Below, in pieces: positions 45,602-52,368 of a DNA stretch of 64,000 nucleotides (position 1 is its first letter; each line of letters starts with the position of its first letter). The notes under the pieces were generated by a model, which saw only the letters and a program-made list of their open reading frames with translations, searched no databases and was not told where the DNA came from. The translations under genes and the position numbers were made by a program. The stretch lies in contig SOEU01000005.1 of assembly GCA_021646415.1 (NCBI GenBank), positions 62,001-126,000 on the forward strand, read 5' to 3'. This DNA is from Candidatus Brocadia sp. Lineage in GTDB: Bacteria > Planctomycetota > Brocadiia > Brocadiales > Brocadiaceae.

Positions 45602-45856
45602 TCATGCGTCAGAAGTTACTTGATAACAAATACCGTCGTAGAAACAAAGGGTATCTACGCGCACGTAACCAGGAACGGTTATCGATGATTTACAGAAACG
45701 ATGACGATCATCACAAAAGTAATAAGACTTGAAGGCGGAGGGAACTACTTCTCCTCCTTGCTTAAAACCAGTATACACTGCACCTACTTGGTGGTGTGCA
45801 CTACTCCGATACAACGAAGCTTCTGCTGAAAAGCCTGGAATATTCATGATGTTCAT
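45602..45856 (-). CDS. Leader-type precursor peptide paralogue 1
   Basis: AAGGGAGATGCGAA precedes the ATG at 45856, 27 bases after the PatG-like stop. The 84-residue product starts MNIMNIPGFSAEASLYRSSA. Its tail has four Cys (FCDDRHRFC, LCFYDGICY) and is aromatic-rich. It is the first of seven tandem members. Confidence 0.78.
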   Translation of the reverse strand: MNIMNIPGFSAEASLYRSSAHHQVGAVYTGFKQGGEVVPSAFKSYYFCDDRHRFCKSSITVPGYVRVDTLCFYDGICYQVTSDA

Positions 45857-45883
45857 TTCGCATCTCCCTTCACATAATCAGGT

Positions 45884-46806
45884 TCAACGGTCATAGTACG
45901 GCGACAACTTGGTCACCAGGAACGGAAACTCCTCGGTCACATCCACCCTCACAAAAAACTTCTCCGTGAATTCGGTGTTGCGATTCGTGTAAGAGAAGAT
46001 GACCTCGACGATCTTGCGGGTACTGCTGAGCGGCGATGGACGTACCTCTAACCCGGTCAGCGAAAAATCCCGTGCAAACTCTTCGGCCGCCTTGACATAG
46101 ATGGCGGGGTAACGCATGGCCATGTAGTTCAATGCCCGGTGATCGTCCGTCGCCCCGGCATTATCCGTCATCTGCAGGATCCTGTCAAAGACCTCCTCGG
46201 CTGCCGGTCTAAACGTCTCCGGTTTGGCCTTCTCAGGACATGGAATAGCTTTCATGAGCACATCACGACCGAAGGAATAAATCTGGTCGAACGCAACGAT
46301 GGGCACCATGAGCCCATTACACATCTCCGGTGGGGCAATAGGTCCCCGCACTCCGATGATGACACAATGTCCATAGGACTCAGCTGAGGTTGGATGGCTT
46401 CCACCAGCCGGTCAAAATCCCCTGGATCTCTCGGTTGAAGCAGGTAGGTTTCCAGCCCCTGAATAGTGAACACCCAGCACATCTGGCGCGCGAGGTAGCG
46501 GTTCTCGCGCTTAGACAGCGCGTTATGGAATGCCTGCTGGTCGGTTTGTTCTTTGGTCTCCGCGCGCCCTATAGCCTGGGCAAATTCCTTTTCCACCGAA
46601 AGGCGCGGGAAGCGCGCCTCGATCCTGCCAATTGCATACACGTAAGAGACGGACACTGAGGCAGCTCCAGAATCACAGGTCGGACAGGGACTCTGTTTGA
46701 CAGGTGGGGTTGTGACGATCTCTTCCTGGGATGGTGTGATCACGGCCACACCCTGTCCCGTCGTCGTTTGGCTTACCGGTTGTTCTTTTATTTCATTCTG
46801 TTCCAT
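45884..46806 (-). pseudogene. PatG C-terminal-domain-like protein, broken by a one-base frameshift
   Basis: The ATG at 46806 follows CGGAGGAGAACC. The first frame runs EARFPRLSVEKEFAQAIGR...YLARQMCWVFTIQGLETYLL...QPQLSPMDI and then goes out of frame. A second frame continues VIIGVRGPIAPPEMCNGLM...IVAFDQIYSF...RALNYMAMRYPAIY...YTNRNTEFTEKFFVRVD...TKLSPYYDR and ends at 45884. One missing base just after MDI (about 46364-46370) joins both into a ~307-residue protein like the domain found at the C-terminus of cyanobactin PatG proteases. An SPCPTCDSG segment lies near residue 40. It is either a pseudogene, a sequencing error or a shift site. Confidence 0.8.
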
Positions 46807-46844
46807 GGTTCTCCTCCGTTTGAAATGGTTTCCTGTACTTTGTT

Positions 46845-47063
46845 TCACCTCGTGCCCCGGCCAGTAAAAACGAGCCAGTGGTTCAGCGCGGCGGCACGAC
46901 GTTCGCATCCACCGCAGGGTCTGATTCCGAAAGCCGAGGTAACTCGTTTGATGACGTCGCCAAGGCCAATCTCCTCGTCGGCAATAAATCCCGGTAGGCG
47001 CACCCGATAGGGCTGATGTTCACCCCGCTCAACTTGATCACCTTTTTCCTCTTTTTCACTCAT
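46845..47063 (-). CDS. 72-residue peptide with PGFIADEE motif and CGGC
   Basis: GAGGAGATGAAGGT precedes the ATG at 47063, five bases after the protease stop. The charged N-terminus (MSEKEEKGDQVERGEHQPYR) is followed by VRLPGFIADEEIGLGDVIKR, which shares the PGFxA(E/D) core with the peptide leaders. The tail has IRPCGGCERRAAALNHW. It may be a processing partner, a carrier or an eighth substrate of the system. Confidence 0.8.
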   Translation of the reverse strand: MSEKEEKGDQVERGEHQPYRVRLPGFIADEEIGLGDVIKRVTSAFGIRPCGGCERRAAALNHWLVFTGRGTR

Positions 47064-47067
47064 ACCT

Positions 47068-47979
47068 TCATCTCCTCGTATTCGCTGTCATCAGGAATTG
47101 ATAAGACCCCCACGCGTTCAACAACGGCGGCACCACCGTCGTTCGCCTGGGTGCATACGCTTGTGTGACGGCAAATTTCACTTGCGCCGCAGTCGCCGCG
47201 GGAAACGCTGACCACAACAACGCAATGGCGCCGGTCACAAAAGGGGCGGCGGCACTGGTGCCACCGAGTGTCAAGGGCTGACCCGTCGATCCGAGACTGG
47301 TAACGTTCTCACCGGGCGCGCCCAGTCCCCGCCGTCCAATTGAATTTCCCAGGTTCGAGTGATTCATAGGCTTGCGTTGAAGATCATACGCCACCACCGG
47401 TATGACCCAGGGGTGGCGGGTAATAGCGGTGCTGCCAAGGGTTCCCTGATTGCCCGCCGCTACAACCACGAGCACCTCGCGCTTAGCGGCATAATCCAAA
47501 GCTTCTTCTAATGCGCGCTCGCTTTTGAGGGAGGGTTGGGCGAGAGACGCGCTAACGTTCAGTACTTGAGCACCCGCGTTAATACTGCCGAGAATGGCCT
47601 GGGCAAGTTCCTCTGGGGTTGCGCTCGGCATCTCACCGTTGGTCATTTCCGTTTCGGTAAAGATAGGATGCACCAGGAGAGTACAGCCAGGGCAAATCGC
47701 TGGAGCCACCGATCCCCGCCTTGCGGTTAGAATCCCAGCTACAAAGGTACCATGCAGACAGGCGCTGCTGCTGGTTTGGGTACAGGTGCTGCTCATTCTT
47801 CGTGAGACTTCGCTGATATTTCCGCGGGCTAGATCAGGATGGTCCAGAGCGATGGGTCCATCGATGAGCCCAATTTTCAACTCCCCGCGACCACTTGTGC
47901 GTTCCATCAAAGAGGGAAGTTTAACCAATTCCAAAGGGGTCATAGAGGTTCGTTCTTGGCCCATATAACACCCTGACAT
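47068..47979 (-). CDS. PatA-like subtilisin-family (S8) protease
   Basis: The 303-residue protein has the full S8 triad: Asp40 (GLIDGP), His76 (CLHGTFVAG) and Ser242 (GGTSAAAPF), with the oxyanion Asn177 (AAGNQG). No signal peptide or prodomain is visible, so it probably acts in the cytoplasm, as PatA does in cyanobactin assembly, where it removes the leader. Cys pairs (SSTCTQTSSSACLH; CPGC) are present. Starts at 47979, 47964 or 47943 are all possible. It opens the operon, 57 bases after the riboswitch terminator. Confidence 0.87.
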   Translation of the reverse strand: MSGCYMGQERTSMTPLELVKLPSLMERTSGRGELKIGLIDGPIALDHPDLARGNISEVSRRMSSTCTQTSSSACLHGTFVAGILTARRGSVAPAICPGCTLLVHPIFTETEMTNGEMPSATPEELAQAILGSINAGAQVLNVSASLAQPSLKSERALEEALDYAAKREVLVVVAAGNQGTLGSTAITRHPWVIPVVAYDLQRKPMNHSNLGNSIGRRGLGAPGENVTSLGSTGQPLTLGGTSAAAPFVTGAIALLWSAFPAATAAQVKFAVTQAYAPRRTTVVPPLLNAWGSYQFLMTANTRR

Positions 47980-48036
47980 AAAATACTTAATGTTAATACG
48001 TGATTTTTAGGCCACAATCTTTTTGACTCATAAAAA

Positions 48037-48207
48037 TAAAAAAGCCTTACTGCAAAAATGTTCTCTTAAAACATCTTCGGCAGTAAGGCTGTCTTTATAT
48101 TGCTTTATTGCTACGATAAATTCGTCTTTTGAAACCTACATCCGTGTATGTCTAGAAAAGACCCTTTACTTTGCGCCCCCTGATTACTCAGGGTTTGCCT
48201 TTATCGT
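48037..48207 (-). promoter_or_regulatory. c-di-GMP-I/GEMM-class riboswitch with intrinsic terminator (copy 4)
   Basis: Minus strand: GATAAAGGCAAACC, hairpin CCTGA-GTAA-TCAGG with a GNRA loop, and GGGGGCGCAAAGTAAAGGGTC. The second box is GGCGCAAAG rather than GACGCAAAG, a possibly important change. The P3-like region is longer and different in sequence from the other copies. The terminator (AGCCTTACTGCCGAAGATG / TTTTGCAGTAAGGC) ends in a T-rich run at 48043-48037. The first gene downstream is the PatA-like protease. Confidence 0.82.
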
Positions 48208-48245
48208 GATTTTTTTATTACTCTCCTTTTATAAGGAATGGCTGT

Positions 48246-48275
48246 TGTATACCAAATATCTCTTTTGGATGTCAA
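48246..48275 (-). promoter_or_regulatory. Promoter of riboswitch copy 4 and the peptide operon
   Basis: TTGACA (48275-48270) and TATACA (48251-48246), with an 18-base spacer, lie about 40 bases upstream of the aptamer. Copies 2 and 3 have the same 18-base spacing. Confidence 0.65.
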
Positions 48276-48283
48276 GATAAAAC

Positions 48284-48763
48284 TTAAGAAGCAGTACCTC
48301 TTCCATTGTTTTTATTCAATTCGTAAATCAGCGGGATTTCCCCACAGTCAGGGAATTTGTGGCATTTGACACATTCTGACCATATCTTGTGAGGAAGGGT
48401 TTCTTTTTCTACCCTGCGGAATCCGCATTTCTCAAAGAATTCAGGCACATAGGTAAGGACAAACATCTTCGCAATTTGCAATTTCTTTGCCTCCCGTATG
48501 CAGGCCATCGCGAGTTTTTTACCAACACCTTTACGTTGGTGAGATTCCAGCACAGCGACCGATTTTATCTCTGCGAGATCCTTCCAGAAAATATGCAGGG
48601 CTGCACAACCAACCAGGTTATCATCCTCTATGAATACAAAAAAATCCCGGATATTTTCATAGAGTTCGCTTAACGAACGAGGCAGCATCACATTTTTTGC
48701 TGCAAAGTCGTTAATGAGTTTATAAATCTTTTCTACATCTTCAATGATTGCTTTTCGTAACAT
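48284..48763 (-). CDS. GNAT acetyltransferase, N-acetylglutamate synthase-like
   Basis: The 159-residue protein has the acetyl-CoA motif A (ESHQRKGVGKKLAMACI, about residues 75-91), preceded by the LAEIKSVAV strand, and then FEKCGFRRVEKETLPHKIWSEC. The CVKCHKFPDC segment near the end is typical of the ArgA-like short GNAT proteins. It probably acetylates glutamate for arginine synthesis. The start is set at MLRKAIIEDV; an upstream in-frame start would add twelve residues. Confidence 0.85.
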   Translation of the reverse strand: MLRKAIIEDVEKIYKLINDFAAKNVMLPRSLSELYENIRDFFVFIEDDNLVGCAALHIFWKDLAEIKSVAVLESHQRKGVGKKLAMACIREAKKLQIAKMFVLTYVPEFFEKCGFRRVEKETLPHKIWSECVKCHKFPDCGEIPLIYELNKNNGRGTAS

Positions 48764-48922
48764 GTATTTCTCACACGCCACTATGGCACAAAGACACAAA
48801 AGAAAAAATAGTTTTGTTCTTTGCGTCTTGGTGGATTCATGGCAAAAGGCAATTTAAGTTATTCCTTTTAAGGGGGTTGTGTTTTTCCCATGATTATTTT
48901 ACAATCCCCGATGCCCCCCTTT

Positions 48923-48950
48923 GTAGGGACACGGAGCACCGTGTCCCTAC
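48923..48950. repeat. Perfect palindrome, 12-bp arms
   Basis: GTAGGGACACGG (48923-48934) and CCGTGTCCCTAC (48939-48950) form a hairpin with a four-base loop. It lies between the GNAT gene and the TatD fusion. The GTAGGG ends resemble the longer palindrome at 62876-62938. Confidence 0.75.
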
Positions 48951-49014
48951 GGGGATCTTTATGATTCGTACCCTGAGACCCGCTTAAATAAAATGAAAAT
49001 TCTTTGCAATCAAA

Positions 49015-50385
49015 TTAACCAAGCACATTATATTTTCTTACCCTGAAATCGACTCCCAACTCCCGGGCTATCTTTTTACATTTTTCAACATCAACACCAG
49101 GTATTTCGACAATAGAAACCTGTACATTGGGTATCACCTGCTTTGCGTCCTTAATAAACTGAATGAGGGCAGGATATGCCTTTTCCCCAAAAACCGGTTT
49201 ACAGATCTCTTCATACTTTTCTGCCGTATCAGCATTCAAACTAATGCAAATGGTATCGATCAGGCCTTTTAACTCATTGATAATGGGCCTCCCGTTGATC
49301 AGGTCACCATGACCGTTTGTGTCTAATCGAATACGCTTTCCCTTCGATTTCAGGAATCGAGCAACGGCTATCAACACATCCAGTCGTTCCGTAGGTTCAC
49401 CATAACCACAAAAGACGGCCTCGTCATAACCACCCGGATCTCCAATGGCGTGTATTACCTCTTCTGCAGTCGGTTCTTTCTTTAATCCCAAGTGGTGTCC
49501 CTTAACAATAGGATAGGTCTCCCTCATGCAAAAGGTACACACATTTGAACACCGATTTGTGAGATTTATGTATAATGAATTTCGTATGGCGTAAGCAACC
49601 TTCCCTTCTTGCTCAGGCTCACCGATTCCAAATAATTTATACGCGTTAAAGGTGGTAATTCGTTTAATATCCTGTACAGACAATCCATAGACATCGGCTA
49701 GTACAGGAATAATGAAAGATAGATAGGATGGCTCGTTGCGCTCACCTCTTTTGGGTTGAGGCGACAAGAAAGGGCAATCTGTTTCCAAAAGGAGCCTTTC
49801 GACAGGAACTGAGTTGGCAACCTCTCTCAAATTGTTTGCATTTGAAAAGGTAATCGGCCCTGCGAAAGATATGTATAATCCCAACTCTATACATTTCTCT
49901 GCTAACTCCTTCGTTCCACTGAAACAATGCACAACCCCTTTTAACATACCATTTTTGTGCTCGTTTAATATTGTTAAGCAATCGTTACCGGCATCACGGC
50001 AATGGATGATCACCGGCAAATTGTGGGATTTCGCCAGGGTCAGGTGTTTACGAAAAATACGCTGCTGATCGTCATGGGGGCTGCGATTCCTGTAATAGTC
50101 AAGCCCTGTTTCCCCTATTGCTATCACCTTCGGCTCTTTAACCAGGGATTCCAGGGTTTGCCAATCCTGCTCGGAAACCTTTGAGGCATCATGGGGATGG
50201 ATCCCAATACTGGCATATATATTGTCAAATCGATTAGCTAACGCGATACTTTTCTTGCTCGAAGCAAGACTTGTGCCCACATTAATCATACAACCCACAT
50301 CGGCTTCCTTTGCGCGAGACAAAACAGATTCCAGGTCTGCTTTATACTCAGGAAAATCGAGATGGGCATGGGTATCGATAATCAT
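49015..50385 (-). CDS. TatD-family metal-dependent hydrolase fused to a radical SAM domain
   Basis: A 456-residue protein. Residues 1-255 are TatD: HAHLDFPE (HxH), IGETGLDYY, PVIIHCRDAG, VHCFSG and LLETDCPFLSP. Residues 270-456 are a radical SAM domain with the CX3CX2C motif in RCSNVCTFCMRE (about residue 283) and a downstream CGYGEPTERLD. TatD-associated radical SAM proteins are usually a separate gene; here they are one polypeptide. TatD is a DNase in other bacteria, and the role of the radical SAM part is unknown. It lies last in the ffh-rplS operon. Confidence 0.9.
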   Translation of the reverse strand: MIIDTHAHLDFPEYKADLESVLSRAKEADVGCMINVGTSLASSKKSIALANRFDNIYASIGIHPHDASKVSEQDWQTLESLVKEPKVIAIGETGLDYYRNRSPHDDQQRIFRKHLTLAKSHNLPVIIHCRDAGNDCLTILNEHKNGMLKGVVHCFSGTKELAEKCIELGLYISFAGPITFSNANNLREVANSVPVERLLLETDCPFLSPQPKRGERNEPSYLSFIIPVLADVYGLSVQDIKRITTFNAYKLFGIGEPEQEGKVAYAIRNSLYINLTNRCSNVCTFCMRETYPIVKGHHLGLKKEPTAEEVIHAIGDPGGYDEAVFCGYGEPTERLDVLIAVARFLKSKGKRIRLDTNGHGDLINGRPIINELKGLIDTICISLNADTAEKYEEICKPVFGEKAYPALIQFIKDAKQVIPNVQVSIVEIPGVDVEKCKKIARELGVDFRVRKYNVLG

Positions 50386-50394
50386 ACTGAAGCT

Positions 50395-50850
50395 TTACGT
50401 CCCGGAAGCGACCAAATCATTTTTAGTAAAGGCATTTTTAAAAAGTGTTATCGTCGGATGTTTTTTATTTGGCGAGTAAAAGATGGAAACTACGTCAAAG
50501 CGCAGGTTTATACCTTCTATCTTCTTTTCTGCAACATACTGCGAGGCGACCTTGATAATTTGCCTCTTTTTGGCTCCTGTAACAGAGAGTTCCGGAGGAC
50601 CATATTTGTCAGAATAGCGTGTCTTTACCTCAACAAATGCGATGGTTCCATGATCATAACAAACAACATCTATTTCCCCGTTTCTGCGCCAGTAATTTCG
50701 CTGCAGTATTTTATATCCCTTTTTTTTCAAAAATTTTACAGCAAGCAGCTCCCCTTTTGTACCGATAGCCCTCTTGTAAGGTAGTTCCTGAATTTTGCGT
50801 TTGAACAAATGTATTATCGAAGTAACATATTTAGCATAAAATAGTTGCAA
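50395..50850 (-). CDS. YraN/UPF0102 family protein
   Basis: This 151-residue protein (from an ATG at 50850, start uncertain) has the endonuclease-like core: GTKGELLAVKFLKKKGYKILQRNYW, GEIDVVCYDHGTIAFVEVKTRY (D, E and VEVK motif) and LRFDVVSIF. It follows rplS and precedes the TatD fusion, a common yraN neighbourhood. Confidence 0.9.
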   Translation of the reverse strand: MQLFYAKYVTSIIHLFKRKIQELPYKRAIGTKGELLAVKFLKKKGYKILQRNYWRRNGEIDVVCYDHGTIAFVEVKTRYSDKYGPPELSVTGAKKRQIIKVASQYVAEKKIEGINLRFDVVSIFYSPNKKHPTITLFKNAFTKNDLVASGT

Positions 50851-50930
50851 TATTCTTTATCCCTAAAACTGCTCGTTTGTTTTTCTGACAAATTTCAAAT
50901 TCAAATAAAGAAGTGTACGATAAAATTATG

Positions 50931-51332
50931 CTATTTATCTTGTCCCTGACCTTTGGTGTTTTGTGTTGAGCCACTTTTCGGCGCCACAGTTTCAAATTTT
51001 TCCTGCAATCTTGTTCCCTTGCTTGTTCTCTCACGCATATAATAAAGTTTTGCGCGCCTTACTCTACCTGATTTTATGACTTTAATATCAACGATCTTTG
51101 GTGAATGAACAGGAAACACCCGCTCAACGCCTTCGCCCTGAACAATTCGTCTTACGGCAAAAGTTTCTTTGAAACCACCCCCATTCTTTGCAATTACCAC
51201 GCCACTAAAAACCTGTACACGCTCCTTATCGCCCTCAACAATCTTTACTGATACATCCACCTGATCCCCCACAGAAAATTGCGGGGTTGCTTTTTTCATT
51301 TGTTCTTTTTCAATAGCATCAATAATATTCAT
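50931..51332 (-). CDS. rplS: 50S ribosomal protein L19
   Basis: CAGGAGATGATGACC precedes the ATG at 51332, giving 133 residues (MNIIDAIEKEQMKK). The L19 core is VGDQVDVSVKIVEGDKERVQVFSGVVIA, RRIVQGEGVERVFPVHSP and RRAKLYYMRERTSKGTRL. A short Gln/Gly-rich tail follows. It is co-transcribed with trmD. Confidence 0.95.
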   Translation of the reverse strand: MNIIDAIEKEQMKKATPQFSVGDQVDVSVKIVEGDKERVQVFSGVVIAKNGGGFKETFAVRRIVQGEGVERVFPVHSPKIVDIKVIKSGRVRRAKLYYMRERTSKGTRLQEKFETVAPKSGSTQNTKGQGQDK

Positions 51333-51402
51333 GGTCATCATCTCCTGTTTTAGCTTATAAAATTCCTGGCGCGGCATAGCCGCAACCAAACGAAAAGTTA
51401 GA

Positions 51403-52083
51403 TTATATCTTATTTAAGAGATCCGGTCTTCTTTCCATGGTTCTTTTCATAGCATGGTCTCTTTGCCATTCTTTTATCTTCTGATGATTCCCGGACATCA
51501 ACACATCAGGTACCTTCATACCCCTGTATTCCGCCGGCCGGGTATATTGCGGATACTCCAAAGAAATCTCAGTAAAAGATTCTTTGGTTGTGGAATCCAG
51601 ATCACCTAATACCCCCGGAATCAGGCGAACCACGGCATCTATAACCGCCATCGCCGGTATCTCGCCCCCAGAAAGTACATAATCGCCAATAGAAAGCTCC
51701 ATCACATCCAATCCTATCCGTACCCTCTCATCAAACCCTTCATAATGACCGCATATCAGCATTAAATAAGGTTCTTTTGCCAGTTCTCTGGCAATGGGTT
51801 GTGAAAACCGGTACCCCTGAGGTGTTAACAATATCTTTTTAGGACAAACATCTGTTTGTTGTTCGATAGCCTCTATCGTATTGAAAATAGGTTCGGGCTT
51901 CATTACCATGCCAGGCCCTCCGCCATAAGGTCGATCATCCACACATCGTCTGTTTTCTGCATATTCACGGATATTGAAGAGGTTATATTGCACAAGCCCT
52001 TTCTCTTTGGCAATCTTCAAAATGCTATGCCCAAGCACATTTTCAAACATCTCCGGGAATAATGTTAAAATATCGATACGCAT
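51403..52083 (-). CDS. trmD: tRNA (guanine-N1)-methyltransferase
   Basis: The 226-residue protein has DDRPYGGGPGMVMKPEP, ICGHYEGFDERVR and IGDYVLSGGEIPA, the trefoil-knot SAM-binding motifs of TrmD. It methylates G37 of tRNA. It lies three bases after rpsP. The usual rimM gene between them is absent. Confidence 0.96.
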   Translation of the reverse strand: MRIDILTLFPEMFENVLGHSILKIAKEKGLVQYNLFNIREYAENRRCVDDRPYGGGPGMVMKPEPIFNTIEAIEQQTDVCPKKILLTPQGYRFSQPIARELAKEPYLMLICGHYEGFDERVRIGLDVMELSIGDYVLSGGEIPAMAVIDAVVRLIPGVLGDLDSTTKESFTEISLEYPQYTRPAEYRGMKVPDVLMSGNHQKIKEWQRDHAMKRTMERRPDLLNKI

Positions 52084-52086
52084 GTC

Positions 52087-52344
52087 TTATTTTTTGAATG
52101 GAATACCAAACTTTTTCAGTACGGCAGCAACTGACTCCGTCGGCTTTGCACCCACACTCAACCAATACTCCACCCGGTCTTTTTTCAAAGTAACCTGCTT
52201 TTCATTATTTGATTCCAGAGGGTCATACGTTCCCAGATTTTCAATCACCTTTCCGTCTCGTTCTTCATGGGCATCAAATGCCCCAATCCTATAATACGGC
52301 CTATTCTTACGGCCCATCCTCTTCATTCTAATCCTTACAGCCAT
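52087..52344 (-). CDS. rpsP: 30S ribosomal protein S16
   Basis: This 85-residue protein has the S16 pattern VRIRMKRMGRKNRPYYRIGAFD...GTYDPLESN...DRVEYWLSVGAKPTESV. It is placed between ffh and trmD in the usual order. Confidence 0.97.
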   Translation of the reverse strand: MAVRIRMKRMGRKNRPYYRIGAFDAHEERDGKVIENLGTYDPLESNNEKQVTLKKDRVEYWLSVGAKPTESVAAVLKKFGIPFKK

Positions 52345-52368
52345 TTTTTTCTCCTAACAAAATATACA

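Noticed and set aside
43300-45900. Regularly spaced near-identical blocks every ~400 bases, at first sight like a repeat array
   Set aside because: The blocks encode the peptide leaders and their ribosome-binding sites; spacing is irregular and they are too far apart for CRISPR.
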